DNA from: a virus
DNA: 41,360 bases
Direction: 5' to 3' (one strand)
Virus record (IMG/VR): IMGVR_UViG_3300027736_001811
Coordinates: 1 to 41,360 of that record
The notes below the pieces were generated by a model. That model was given only the letters and a program-made list of their open reading frames with translations, did not search any database and was not told where the DNA came from. Every line of letters begins with the position of its first letter. Position 1 is the first letter of the stretch. This document shows, piece by piece, positions 27,343-33,698 of this stretch. The position numbers and the translations under genes were made by a program.

Positions 27343-28305
27343 TTAATTACTCCACCCGACTTCTTTGATAATAGGAATCCATTTAATTCTCAATTCCATC
27401 ATGCTTGCTTCAAATCCCTTAGGATCTTGCTCTTTGGGTTCTGTAAACATTAAATTGTCTTTGATAAATTGTTGACCGGGCGTGCTGTTAATAGCATTTC
27501 TAAACTTTACAACATACCAATCAATAATTTCCTTAGGTGTTCCTTTAGGAAATATAATACCCCACGCGGCATAAACATTCATGCCAGGAACATAGTCTTT
27601 CATCAAAGGAACGTCTTTTAATCCTTCTAGTCTATATTCACTGGTCAGTGCAATAATTTTAACTTTGCCGGATTTAACCAACACATTAGCAACTGCCACT
27701 GGAATAATACCAAACTCTACGTGTCCGCCTGCAACATCTTGGCCTGCTTGTGCAGGACCTTTATATGGTATCGTTTTAATTAAAGATTTATTTCCCTTGA
27801 TATTATACATCATGTATTCATATGCAAGTTTATGTGCCCCGCTACCGGCGGCAATGCTAATAGGATTAGTAGTATTCTTCATACGATCTATAAATTCTTT
27901 GGGAGTATTAGTTAAACTACTTTCGTGTGCAATAATAGCTAAGGGACTTTTTGCTAATGTTAATCCGTATTCAAAGTCGTCTAGTGTATACTTTTTATTT
28001 TCTGGATTAGAATAATCGGCTGTGACCCATATGCCTTGGTGACTGGCAATATAGATATGATGACCATCATTGGGTAATTTTATAAAATGGTTCATACCGA
28101 TTGTACCATCCCCTCCGGGTTTATTCTCTACAATAAAATTAATTTTAGGATTGGCTTTTTCAATTAAACTGCTAAATCCTCTAAAACTTAATTCATTGCC
28201 AGATCCTGGCGCAAACCCAATAACTGCTGTAACCGGTTTTGTTGGTTCCCAAGCATGTGCTGAGAATGATAATAATGCTAACGCTAAAAATTTAACTAAC
28301 TTCAT
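27343..28305 (-). CDS. Tripartite tricarboxylate transporter substrate-binding protein (TctC/Bug family)
   Basis: A periplasmic binding protein with signal peptide MKLVKFLALALLSFSAHA. It matches the TctC/Bug family throughout: PVTAVIGFAPGSGNE near the mature N-terminus, FIVENKPGGDGTIGMNHF, IPYKGPAQAGQDVAGGHVEFGI, IIALTSEYRLEGLKDVPLM and WGIIFPKGTP. Length 320 is normal. In bacteria these capture carboxylic acids such as citrate, nicotinate or glutamate for a TctAB membrane channel. No tctA or tctB gene is present, so the product would have to work with host permeases. The family is especially abundant in Burkholderiales, a hint to the host. It is first in a minus-strand group only in map order; transcription comes from the right. 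Confidence 0.93.
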   Translation of the reverse strand: MKLVKFLALALLSFSAHAWEPTKPVTAVIGFAPGSGNELSFRGFSSLIEKANPKINFIVENKPGGDGTIGMNHFIKLPNDGHHIYIASHQGIWVTADYSNPENKKYTLDDFEYGLTLAKSPLAIIAHESSLTNTPKEFIDRMKNTTNPISIAAGSGAHKLAYEYMMYNIKGNKSLIKTIPYKGPAQAGQDVAGGHVEFGIIPVAVANVLVKSGKVKIIALTSEYRLEGLKDVPLMKDYVPGMNVYAAWGIIFPKGTPKEIIDWYVVKFRNAINSTPGQQFIKDNLMFTEPKEQDPKGFEASMMELRIKWIPIIKEVGWSN

Positions 28306-28313
28306 TGTTTTTC

Positions 28314-28541
28314 CTATTTGAAATAAAGATATGCGAGGCCAGGTATAATTATAGCATACTGCGGCAGAAAGTTCAAGATCAATGCTCGTTCATTCCACTT
28401 AAATCCTACATATATCCAACCAGCGGCGCCAACCATTTGAACAATACTGTTCCATGGAGTGATACCTAAAACGTGTAATACCATGGCGCAAAGTATTGTC
28501 AATGCACTAGCATATTTAATATAAAATACGTGATCCTTCAT
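28314..28541 (-). CDS. Small membrane protein, 75 aa
   Basis: Three hydrophobic segments are visible: YASALTILCAMVLHVLGI, IVQMVGAAGWIYVGF and YAIIIPGLAYLYF. The charged loop KWNERAL lies between the second and third. It therefore looks like an inner-membrane protein with three passes. The pattern GWIYVGF.WNERALILNFLPQ is familiar from small phage membrane proteins of unknown role, and a PQ pair is present, but the protein is too short to be called a transporter. It lies between the sulfotransferase-like and TctC-like genes on the same strand, so the three are probably co-transcribed. Confidence 0.65.
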   Translation of the reverse strand: MKDHVFYIKYASALTILCAMVLHVLGITPWNSIVQMVGAAGWIYVGFKWNERALILNFLPQYAIIIPGLAYLYFK

Positions 28542-29113
28542 TTTAATATTGTAACTAAAATATCAGGATATCGGTTTTTCATGTCAATTTCCTGGCCAAA
28601 GTGTTTGGCAATCCATTCTTGTGTAAAATAATTCCATGTTAGATTATTATCGTGAGCAAATTGTAAAATAGCAGAATTCTGTTTTGCTATTTCACCTAAC
28701 ATTGTTGTACTATCTATGTAGGCTGCATAGTTAGGATACTTAATTTTAAATCCTCCGGCCTCATGCCACCAGGCATAACTAGCCATATCGGGTCTGTATA
28801 CTAACATAATCCAATCGTCGGGAAATTTTTCTTTAACTAAATCTAATATATAAGCCCAGTCATGACTTTTGATTATTTTAGTACCACTTAAGTTAGACCA
28901 TGCTTTGTCAATATACGGCCCATCTAGATAGGCTTCTAGTTCCATGTCTAGTCCAAAATAGGCGCCACAATGACCACTGTATTGATTGTGGGTGTATGTA
29001 CGCTCAGGGGTTCGGTCGCTAGTATTAATATTGTTTAGAGACTCTATGATTTGAGCAATACCACTCCAGCGACTTCCCGGAACTCCGGTAAAAAATATTC
29101 TATTAGGTAGCAT
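28538..29113 (-). CDS. Sulfotransferase-like protein
   Basis: The N-terminus NRIFFTGVPGSRWSGIAQII (residues 4-23) matches the PAPS-binding 5'-phosphosulfate loop of sulfotransferases (FxTGxPRSGTT-like). A later TKIIKSHDWAYILDLV fits the K-(S/T)-H strand that follows in the family, and DDWIMLVYRPD matches the 3'-phosphate-binding 'VYRxP' region. Length 191 is short, so the acceptor-binding part is reduced. It may sulfate a surface glycan or metabolite, using host PAPS; the acceptor cannot be predicted. It overlaps the downstream small membrane protein gene (ATGA). Confidence 0.72.
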   Translation of the reverse strand: MLPNRIFFTGVPGSRWSGIAQIIESLNNINTSDRTPERTYTHNQYSGHCGAYFGLDMELEAYLDGPYIDKAWSNLSGTKIIKSHDWAYILDLVKEKFPDDWIMLVYRPDMASYAWWHEAGGFKIKYPNYAAYIDSTTMLGEIAKQNSAILQFAHDNNLTWNYFTQEWIAKHFGQEIDMKNRYPDILVTILK

Positions 29114-29143
29114 AATGTATTAAATATATATTTAGCAAGTAAT

Positions 29144-29683
29144 ATGACAGTCGATCAAAATTATCTCAATCAATACTTTGGAAACATTTGGCACACGAAT
29201 AGCGACCCTTGTAAGAAGAATACTAAATCAGGACTACAACTTGTTGACAAGATAGGTATCTATGAAACAGTTATAGACGTTGGGTGTGGTACAAATCCTT
29301 TTAAAGGTGTTATTCTAAATTTAACAGGGATAGATCCAGCTTTTGATCAAGCGGATCACAAATGTACCATAGATGATTTTGTCACTGACAAAAAATTTGA
29401 TGTGGCATTGTGTCTAGGTAGTATTAATTTTGGTAATGTAGTAGACATTGAAAGACAAATACAAAAAGTTGTTGATTTGTTAAACCTAAATAGCAGAATT
29501 TATTGGCGTTGTAATCCAGGAAAAAATGATCATCCGGATTCTGGCTGTGATCAAATTGAATTTTATCCCTGGAGCATTGAAGAGCATATTCGTCTAAGTA
29601 CTAAGTTTAAATTTAAATTAGTTGAATGTTGTTGGGAACAAGATGGTAGACGTATATATGCTGAGTGGTCTAGAATTAGTTAA
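29144..29683 (+). CDS. SAM-dependent methyltransferase
   Basis: A class I methyltransferase of 179 residues. The SAM-binding motif I is clear (TVIDVGCGTNPF, about residues 42-53), with motif II LTGIDPAFDQAD and motif IV-type KKFDVALCLGSINFGN. A C-terminal YPWSIEEHIRLST segment completes the fold. Unlike the degenerate protein at 20838 this one keeps the full VGCG loop. The substrate is unknown. It is divergent from the sulfotransferase-like gene. A small hairpin TAACCT-ACT-AGGTTA (29681-29695) follows its stop codon. Confidence 0.85.
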   Translation: MTVDQNYLNQYFGNIWHTNSDPCKKNTKSGLQLVDKIGIYETVIDVGCGTNPFKGVILNLTGIDPAFDQADHKCTIDDFVTDKKFDVALCLGSINFGNVVDIERQIQKVVDLLNLNSRIYWRCNPGKNDHPDSGCDQIEFYPWSIEEHIRLSTKFKFKLVECCWEQDGRRIYAEWSRIS

Positions 29684-29727
29684 CCTACTAGGTTATAATA
29701 TCAGGATAAAAACACAATAAATATATT

Positions 29728-30270
29728 ATGAAAATTCACACTATACATGATTTAACTAACACCGATGTTATTAATATTTTAAAAAAAGAATTTAATACAA
29801 TAACTGATACTAATATAATTTCAAATTATCATCCAGATTACAGTGATTTTTCAGGAAATTTATTTTATATATTAGCCCATGGGAGATATATCCGCGGCAA
29901 ATATTTTATAATTGTAGATGAGACTGATAATTTTATAGCCTCGGCCGGCTGGAATGAATTAAATGCGGATGTCGCATTGGTATTAACTAGAATGTATGTT
30001 TCTCCAAAATTTAGACATACTTTTCCTATAGGAAAAACGTTATTGCCATTAATAGTAAACGAAACAGTAGAATATAAAAAATTATGGGGGACTATTAATC
30101 AATATAATAAATCAATGTACAATTGGATTGCTAGATATGAATCACAAAATAAGATCGGAAACTGGCCAGACATTTATAAAAATTTTAAACCGATCGGCCA
30201 AAAACTTATAAATAATACATTACAATATGTATTAGAATATCAAAAAGAAGAAGGTGCTGCTTATAAATAA
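29728..30270 (+). CDS. GNAT-like acetyltransferase
   Basis: The 180-residue protein has the strand order of GNAT N-acetyltransferases: a strand pair KYFIIVDETDNFIASAGWNEL, then ALVLTRMYVSPKFRHTFPIGKTLLP, which corresponds to the central strand and the acetyl-CoA pyrophosphate loop, and LWGTINQYNKSMYNWIAR near the C-terminal side. The canonical Q/RxxGxG/A loop is replaced by FRHTFPIG, so CoA binding may be altered. An AATAAATA motif (29716-29723) just before the ATG resembles a late promoter. It converges on the desaturase gene. Confidence 0.65.
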   Translation: MKIHTIHDLTNTDVINILKKEFNTITDTNIISNYHPDYSDFSGNLFYILAHGRYIRGKYFIIVDETDNFIASAGWNELNADVALVLTRMYVSPKFRHTFPIGKTLLPLIVNETVEYKKLWGTINQYNKSMYNWIARYESQNKIGNWPDIYKNFKPIGQKLINNTLQYVLEYQKEEGAAYK

Positions 30271-30295
30271 TACAAACTGTACTTCATTAATGTTT

Positions 30296-31063
30296 TTACT
30301 TAATTAAGGGTTGAGAAACAGATGAATCAAGCAGTTTAATTAACCGTCCACCTATATCAATTTCCCAAAATTTTTCTCCAAAAGAATACCTATTAGGTGC
30401 GGCATGATGATTGTTATGCCATCCTTCCCCCCACGTAAAAACTCCTAGCAAAAATGAGTTTTTGCTATTATCTTTGGTATCATGGTTTCTATAACCAAAT
30501 ATATGTCCTAGCGTATTAATAAAACTACCTGCATTCCATAATATGGCTGCCGGCGCCAGATACATACAGACCAACAACATTGGATCTATCACGAATAATG
30601 ATGCCGCTGTTGCAATATGTATATAAAAATAATTTTTATGTAAAAATACTTGGAATTTATTCTTTGTCAAATCTGGTACATATCTTAATTTGGCTTGTTC
30701 AAACATACTTAGCCATTGAATTCTAATAAATGATTTGAGCAAGGGACTATGCGGATCAGCTTCTGTATCTGTATATCTATGATGTTCACGATGAACCGCG
30801 ACCCAGGCTAGAGGACTGCCAGTTAACCCGTAGAAACCACATAGTGTTCCTAAATAATAAAACCATTTAGGTGAGTTATAAGACTTATGCGAGAGTAGTC
30901 TATGAAAAGTCATGGTCATGCCCAAACATCCTGTTATAAAATAAACTATACCAGTAACCACCCACATTGTATAAGACCCATTAAATATTTGATAGATTAA
31001 TCCCGCGTGGGCTAAAACTTGAAAAGTAAATAGTAAAAGATTGGGTGCTCGAAGTATCATCAT
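30296..31063 (-). CDS. Membrane fatty acid desaturase (acyl-CoA/lipid delta-9 type)
   Basis: An integral membrane di-iron desaturase of 255 residues. The three histidine boxes are intact: HRLLSH (54-59), HREHH (91-95) and HNNHH (216-220). Hydrophobic helices flank them (LLLFTFQVLAHAGLIYQIF, WVVTGIVYFITGC, FYYLGTLCGFYGL and a further pair after residue 145). The family introduces a cis double bond into acyl chains, increasing membrane fluidity. Electron donors would come from the host. A minus-strand TATAAATA (31072-31065) lies directly before the two adjacent ATGs. The protein is a little shorter than host desaturases but the core is complete. Confidence 0.93.
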   Translation of the reverse strand: MMILRAPNLLLFTFQVLAHAGLIYQIFNGSYTMWVVTGIVYFITGCLGMTMTFHRLLSHKSYNSPKWFYYLGTLCGFYGLTGSPLAWVAVHREHHRYTDTEADPHSPLLKSFIRIQWLSMFEQAKLRYVPDLTKNKFQVFLHKNYFYIHIATAASLFVIDPMLLVCMYLAPAAILWNAGSFINTLGHIFGYRNHDTKDNSKNSFLLGVFTWGEGWHNNHHAAPNRYSFGEKFWEIDIGGRLIKLLDSSVSQPLIK

Positions 31064-31064
31064 C

Positions 31065-31072
31065 TATTTATA
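31065..31072 (-). promoter_or_regulatory. Exact TATAAATA on the minus strand before the desaturase
   Basis: The minus strand reads TATAAATA, the exact T4 late consensus, one base before ATGATG. By T4 spacing the transcript would start at or beside the second ATG, giving a leaderless mRNA. It may also be chance in AT-rich DNA. Confidence 0.35.
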
Positions 31073-31101
31073 CGCTGGCTACTTGTATATAGCCAAATAG
31101 T

Positions 31102-31130
31102 TTGACAAATTAATAAAAAGTTGTTATACT
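31102..31130 (+). promoter_or_regulatory. Consensus sigma70 promoter
   Basis: TTGACA (31102-31107), a 17-base spacer and TATACT (31125-31130). It would drive the short unit that ends at the terminator 31381-31415. Confidence 0.8.
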
Positions 31131-31197
31131 TGATTCTTGAAATAGAAAAAGTGCTGTAATTTTGCAGTATCTTATTATTAGGACTAAATAGAATACA

Positions 31198-31347
31198 ATG
31201 ATTAATAAAACTTGTTACATGCCGAAAAGACATAGTAAACTATGGCTATCAATAGTCATAGGATCCTTTGCGGCAGAGTATACAGTAACCCCAACAAGTA
31301 TTCGTGGCACATCATTAGATAATCAACCAGGTGCTCCGGGAAAATGA
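31198..31347 (+). CDS. Possible small protein, 49 aa, in its own transcription unit
   Basis: Begins at ATG 31198 and ends at TGA 31345-31347. The sequence starts MINKTCYMPKRHSKLWLSIV, so it has a basic N-terminus, one short hydrophobic stretch (LWLSIVIGSFAA) and a Pro/Gly-rich tail. A strong promoter lies 68 bases upstream and a strong terminator 33 bases downstream, so the region is certainly a compact transcription unit. Whether the product is this peptide or the RNA itself is open, because the ribosome site (TAGGAC, 16 bases upstream) is weak. A second start at codon 8 (ATG) is possible. Confidence 0.4.
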   Translation: MINKTCYMPKRHSKLWLSIVIGSFAAEYTVTPTSIRGTSLDNQPGAPGK

Positions 31348-31380
31348 TAAAAAGTTAATAAGAACAACAACTTATCAAAT

Positions 31381-31415
31381 CCCCGGAGAAACTAAACAGT
31401 CTCTGGGGTTTTTTT
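31381..31415 (+). terminator. Strong rho-independent terminator
   Basis: CCCCGGAGA (31381-31389) pairs with TCTCTGGGG (31400-31408) over 9 bp including one G-U, with a ten-base loop, followed by seven T. This is a textbook intrinsic terminator. Confidence 0.9.
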
Positions 31416-31419
31416 ATAG

Positions 31420-31444
31420 AAAAATTTAGTTGAACTAAATTTTT
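31420..31444. terminator. Perfect A/T hairpin, possible bidirectional terminator
   Basis: AAAAATTTAGT (31420-31430) and ACTAAATTTTT (31434-31444) are exact complements with a three-base loop TGA. The A and T runs on either side could terminate transcription in both directions. Confidence 0.5.
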
Positions 31445-31461
31445 AAAACAACAGAAAGAAT

Positions 31462-31490
31462 TTGACAATAAATGGATAAAGTGATACAAT
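31462..31490 (+). promoter_or_regulatory. Consensus sigma70 promoter of a non-coding unit
   Basis: TTGACA (31462-31467), 17-base spacer, TACAAT (31485-31490). Transcription would start near 31497 and run into the structured region 31622-31860. Confidence 0.75.
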
Positions 31491-31496
31491 ACATAC

Positions 31497-31860
31497 ATGA
31501 TACGCAAAAAGTTAATACTCACGTTTTAACAACTGACCAAGTCAAGCAATTGATTAATCAAAAGATAGAACGTGCTAAGATTTTTAGCGTGGCTATTAAA
31601 AACCAATTTTTAGTAGCATAAGAAGAACAGTGTGAATGGGAAACGAGGTCCCGGTCTGCACTTAAAACATGGACAAACGGTCGGCCTGTAGGATGAAGTT
31701 CCTTTTGTGGAATAAAAAATTACAGCGTATTAAAGCATTCTCTATCCTTCACAAGAGGTAACAAGTGGGCTCATGCTCATGTAGAGTGCTTTAATACACA
31801 CATTCCTAAGAGTGTGCATAATAGTTTATAAATTCTTAGCCTTAGGCTAATGGCTAGTTA
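31497..31860 (+). ncRNA. Candidate structured non-coding RNA region
   Basis: No gene of normal size is found between 31497 and the ATG at 31900. A long stem is present: GTATTAAAGCATTCT (31727-31741) pairs with AGAGTGCTTTAATAC (31783-31797) over 15 bp with one G-U, enclosing 41 bases. Further hairpins are GGGA/TCCC near 31640-31653 and TTAGCC-TTA-GGCTAA near 31838-31852. GC content is higher than in the surrounding spacers. A promoter precedes it. It does not match a tRNA, tmRNA, RNase P RNA or riboswitch that I recognise. It lies just upstream of the dioxygenase gene, so a leader or cis-regulatory role is also possible. Confidence 0.45.
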
Positions 31861-31886
31861 GATTCCTAATAGGTAAAATATGTCTG

Positions 31887-31894
31887 TATAAATA
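31887..31894 (+). promoter_or_regulatory. Exact T4-late-type TATAAATA before the dioxygenase gene
   Basis: TATAAATA ends five bases before the ATG at 31900. With T4 spacing the first transcribed base would be the A of that ATG, so the message would be leaderless, or the true start is a later ATG. Confidence 0.45.
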
Positions 31895-31899
31895 TATAT

Positions 31900-32643
31900 A
31901 TGATAAATCCATATATAATAAATGTCGGGAATATTTTTCCCGGCATCACTAATATGTTTGTAGACATATACAACCAAAAAGATTTTTGTAAAAAAAAATC
32001 CTCATACAATGATATAGCTAGTCAACTGTTTGCCTATGCATTGCAGGGGAAGGAATTTACTCCTAATGTTAATCTGTCAGATGTAATTCTGGAAGATATG
32101 GTCCGGCGAATTCAAGATAATGTAAAAGAATTTACCAAAGTTGATGGAGTAATTACCACCTCAATATGGGGAGGTCCTGCTCGGCATGCAATATTTCTAC
32201 AAAATGAACTTTCTAACAATATGCACCAACAAATGTTAGACCTATTACCTGATGAAATGCAACAACATAAGATCACATTTGGGATTCAAATTGCAGGTCC
32301 CGGTCAATTTATTATGCCACATCAGGATCATGAAAGAACTTCTACTTTATTTTATTTGTTAACAGTTCCGGATTCCGAGACTAGATTTTATAAACAAAAA
32401 AAAGACTTTAAAATCCATCATTTTTTTAGAACTGTTAGCATACATGATGTTGAATTAGATCATTCGGAAACAATTCAACAAGGGTCGTGGTATACATTTA
32501 ATAATATGTCATATCATTCAGTACATGCATTAGATCAATCAAAACCGATTAATCGTGTATCATTTGTGATAGAGTTTATAGACTTGCCATTTGACAGATT
32601 AGTAAAATTGATTGAAGATTTGAAAGTTCAAAATAAAATTTGA
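31900..32643 (+). CDS. 2OG-Fe(II) dioxygenase-like protein, 247 aa
   Basis: The C-terminal half has the double-stranded beta-helix signature: FGIQIAGPGQFIMPHQDHERTS with metal pair H141-x-D143, then GSWYTFNNMSYHSVHA with a distal His (206 or 209), and NRVSFVIEF with R219 to hold 2-oxoglutarate. The N-terminal 125 residues are helical and specific. It probably hydroxylates a peptide or small molecule. Two such dioxygenases in the window (also at 23778) suggest related chemistry. No clear Shine-Dalgarno sequence precedes ATG 31900; ATG at codon 19 is an alternative. The gene is followed directly by the tRNA promoter. Confidence 0.75.
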   Translation: MINPYIINVGNIFPGITNMFVDIYNQKDFCKKKSSYNDIASQLFAYALQGKEFTPNVNLSDVILEDMVRRIQDNVKEFTKVDGVITTSIWGGPARHAIFLQNELSNNMHQQMLDLLPDEMQQHKITFGIQIAGPGQFIMPHQDHERTSTLFYLLTVPDSETRFYKQKKDFKIHHFFRTVSIHDVELDHSETIQQGSWYTFNNMSYHSVHALDQSKPINRVSFVIEFIDLPFDRLVKLIEDLKVQNKI

Positions 32644-32699
32644 CACACATTCGTCAGATTATCTATAATTGTCTATAATTGACTATAATTGACTATAAT
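32640..32699 (+). promoter_or_regulatory. Promoter with four repeated -10 boxes before the first tRNA
   Basis: TTGACA (32640-32645) lies 18 bases before TATAAT (32664-32669). The ten-base unit (T/A)CTATAATTG is then repeated, giving further TATAAT boxes at 32674, 32684 and 32694, the last one base before tRNA-Leu. Confidence 0.7.
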
Positions 32700-32700
32700 T

Positions 32701-32777
32701 GCCCTGGTGACGGAATAGGTATACGTACTGGTCTTAGAAACCAGGTTCTGGGAGTTCAAGTCTCCCCTAGGGCACCA
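32701..32777 (+). tRNA. tRNA-Leu (TAG)
   Basis: Acceptor GCCCTGG with CTAGGGC, anticodon arm CTGGT-CTTAGAA-ACCAG, T-arm GGGAG/CTCCC, encoded CCA. Unusual for leucine: the variable region is only five bases (GTTCT) instead of a long arm, although the D-arm looks leucine-like. Confidence 0.85.
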
Positions 32778-32782
32778 ATAAT

Positions 32783-32857
32783 GCGACCGTAGCTCAGAGG
32801 AAGAGCAAGCGACTCATAATCGCTGGGTCGAGGTATCGTAATCCTCCGGTCGCACCA
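32783..32857 (+). tRNA. tRNA with CAT anticodon, probably tRNA-Ile2
   Basis: Acceptor GCGACCG/CGGTCGC and encoded CCA. The anticodon arm GCGACTCATAATCGCT plus GGTCG is almost identical to that of E. coli tRNA-Ile2 from memory, whose C34 becomes lysidine to read AUA. The AT-rich phage uses many AUA codons. A methionine tRNA cannot be excluded. Confidence 0.85.
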
Positions 32858-32866
32858 AATTTTGAA

Positions 32867-32896
32867 GTTGTTGTAAAAATACAACAACAAATTTTT
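32867..32896 (+). terminator. Hairpin and T-run between the first two tRNAs and the main tRNA promoters
   Basis: GTTGTTGTA (32867-32875) and TACAACAAC (32880-32888) form a perfect 9-bp stem with loop AAAA, then AAATTTTT. It probably ends the first small tRNA unit just before the next promoter. Confidence 0.6.
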
Positions 32897-32923
32897 GACA
32901 ACAAATGGTGTTTAGTATATAAT
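32895..32923 (+). promoter_or_regulatory. tRNA operon promoter P1 (sigma70 consensus)
   Basis: TTGACA (32895-32900), 17-base spacer, TATAAT (32918-32923): a perfect consensus match. It lies 95 bp before a second perfect promoter. Confidence 0.88.
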
Positions 32924-32989
32924 ACATACTTAGATTGATTGAAGAGTTCTTGGAAACGGTAGCATAATGCTAGTAGACACAAAAAGTTC

Positions 32990-33018
32990 TTGACAATTAA
33001 TCTAAACGGTGTTATAAT
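32990..33018 (+). promoter_or_regulatory. tRNA operon promoter P2 (sigma70 consensus)
   Basis: TTGACA (32990-32995), 17-base spacer, TATAAT (33013-33018), again perfect. Tandem P1/P2 promoters about 100 bp apart are typical of bacterial rRNA operons. Confidence 0.88.
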
Positions 33019-33027
33019 AGACACATA

Positions 33028-33082
33028 GCAACAAACGATAGAGTCAGTTGCAACAAGGTTCTTTAAAAATTTAATTGTGTAA
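33028..33082 (+). promoter_or_regulatory. rRNA-leader-like boxB-boxA-boxC antitermination region
   Basis: A hairpin GCAAC/GTTGC (33028-33032 with 33047-33051) is followed by GGTTCTTTAAAAATTTAA and then TTGTGTAA. The middle part resembles the boxA (CTCTTTAA-type) of rRNA leaders, and is especially close to the GTTCTTTAAAAATTTA sequence that I recall before betaproteobacterial 16S genes. The order hairpin-boxA-boxC is the same as in rrn operons. Confidence 0.5.
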
Positions 33083-33166
33083 TTTCTTCGCTAAGACAAC
33101 ACCAAGCACGATTTTGTTGCAAGGTGATAACAGTCCGCAATCTTGTGAAAGAAAGCGTAGCGAGAA
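33083..33166 (+). other. Leader segment, weakly structured
   Basis: No tRNA is found here. CGCTA (33088-33092) can pair with TAGCG (33158-33162), closing a region with internal CAAC/GTTG pairing. It joins the antitermination-like leader to element A. Confidence 0.3.
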
Positions 33167-33274
33167 GTTATATTGAAACACATTACGGCTGAGGTCCAGA
33201 GATAACTTCATGCTAAGCCGTAACAGGATATAGAAGCAGACCCAAACCTGTTGTATAGTGTGTTTCAATATAAC
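33167..33274 (+). ncRNA. Stem-closed structured element A
   Basis: GTTATATTGAAACACA (33167-33182) and TGTGTTTCAATATAAC (33259-33274) form a perfect 16-bp closing stem. Inside are an 8-bp stem TTACGGCT/AGCCGTAA (33183-33190, 33216-33223) and a stem ACAGG/CCTGT (33223-33227, 33247-33251), so the RNA would fold as a three-way junction. No tRNA is present. The AGAAGTTATAT flanking the left arm is repeated after the right arm. Confidence 0.65.
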
Positions 33275-33294
33275 AAAGAAGTTATATGTTTTTT

Positions 33295-33369
33295 ACTGCT
33301 ATCGACTATCGGTTAGGTCAGGATACTTTCAATTTCCAGAGCGGGGTTCGACTCCCCGTAGCAGTACCA
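33295..33369 (+). tRNA. tRNA-Glu (TTC)
   Basis: Acceptor ACTGCTA/TAGCAGT, anticodon arm GGATA-CTTTCAA-TTTCC (one T-T mismatch), T-arm CGGGG/CCCCG, encoded CCA. The D-arm TCGACTATCGG resembles that of bacterial tRNA-Glu. Confidence 0.85.
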
Positions 33370-33458
33370 TATAAAAACATACTTACCAATCGCCCTCTTA
33401 GTAAAGGGAGATAACGACTAAGCGTTGAAGACAGGTTTAAAAGTATGTTTCTATATGG
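33367..33458 (+). ncRNA. Stem-closed structured element B, pseudoknot core
   Basis: CCATATAAAAACATACTT (33367-33384) pairs with AAGTATGTTTCTATATGG (33441-33458), 18 positions with one mismatch. The first three bases are the CCA of tRNA-Glu. The core can form an H-type pseudoknot: CCCT/AGGG enclose CTTAGT, which pairs with ACTAAG just downstream. Confidence 0.65.
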
Positions 33459-33585
33459 TTGTTCTAAAGGCCGAGCCAGGACGCATTAAATAGACCTTGA
33501 AGGTCAGCCCGCGATTGTGGATGCATGTCAAAGGGTAAGGCGGAGAACATTAAATGAAGACGGCCGCTTCAGCCATTCTTATTTT
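33459..33585 (+). other. Structured spacer before tRNA-Asp, no recognised gene
   Basis: The segment is GC-richer than average, with possible pairings TGTTCT/AGAACA (33460-33465, 33544-33549), GGCCG/CGGCC (33469-33473, 33561-33565; crossing the first) and a hairpin GACCT-TGA-AGGTC. It may be a further structured RNA outside the stem-closed family. Confidence 0.35.
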
Positions 33586-33660
33586 GGTGCGTTCATATAA
33601 CGGTCATTATCTCGGATTGTCTATCCGAAGACGGGAGTTCGACTCTCCCACGCATCGCCA
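33586..33660 (+). tRNA. tRNA-Asp (GTC)
   Basis: Acceptor GGTGCGT/ACGCATC, anticodon arm TCGGA-TTGTCTA-TCCGA, T-arm GGGAG/CTCCC, discriminator G as expected for Asp, encoded CCA. Confidence 0.92.
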
Positions 33661-33680
33661 AGTTAATGCGACAAAGGATT

Positions 33681-33698
33681 GTTCCCTGTACAGGGAAC
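33681..33698. repeat. Perfect 18-bp palindrome GTTCCCTGTACAGGGAAC
   Basis: An exact self-complementary sequence immediately before the left arm of element C. It could be an RNA hairpin or an operator-like protein site. It does not match a LexA box, which needs eight bases between CTGT and ACAG. Confidence 0.7.

Noticed and set aside
31472-31621. 49-codon frame starting ATG 31472
   Set aside because: Its ATG lies inside the spacer of the promoter at 31462-31490, so that promoter's transcript would start after it.
33681-33698. LexA/SOS box
   Set aside because: CTGT and ACAG are adjacent instead of separated by eight bases.
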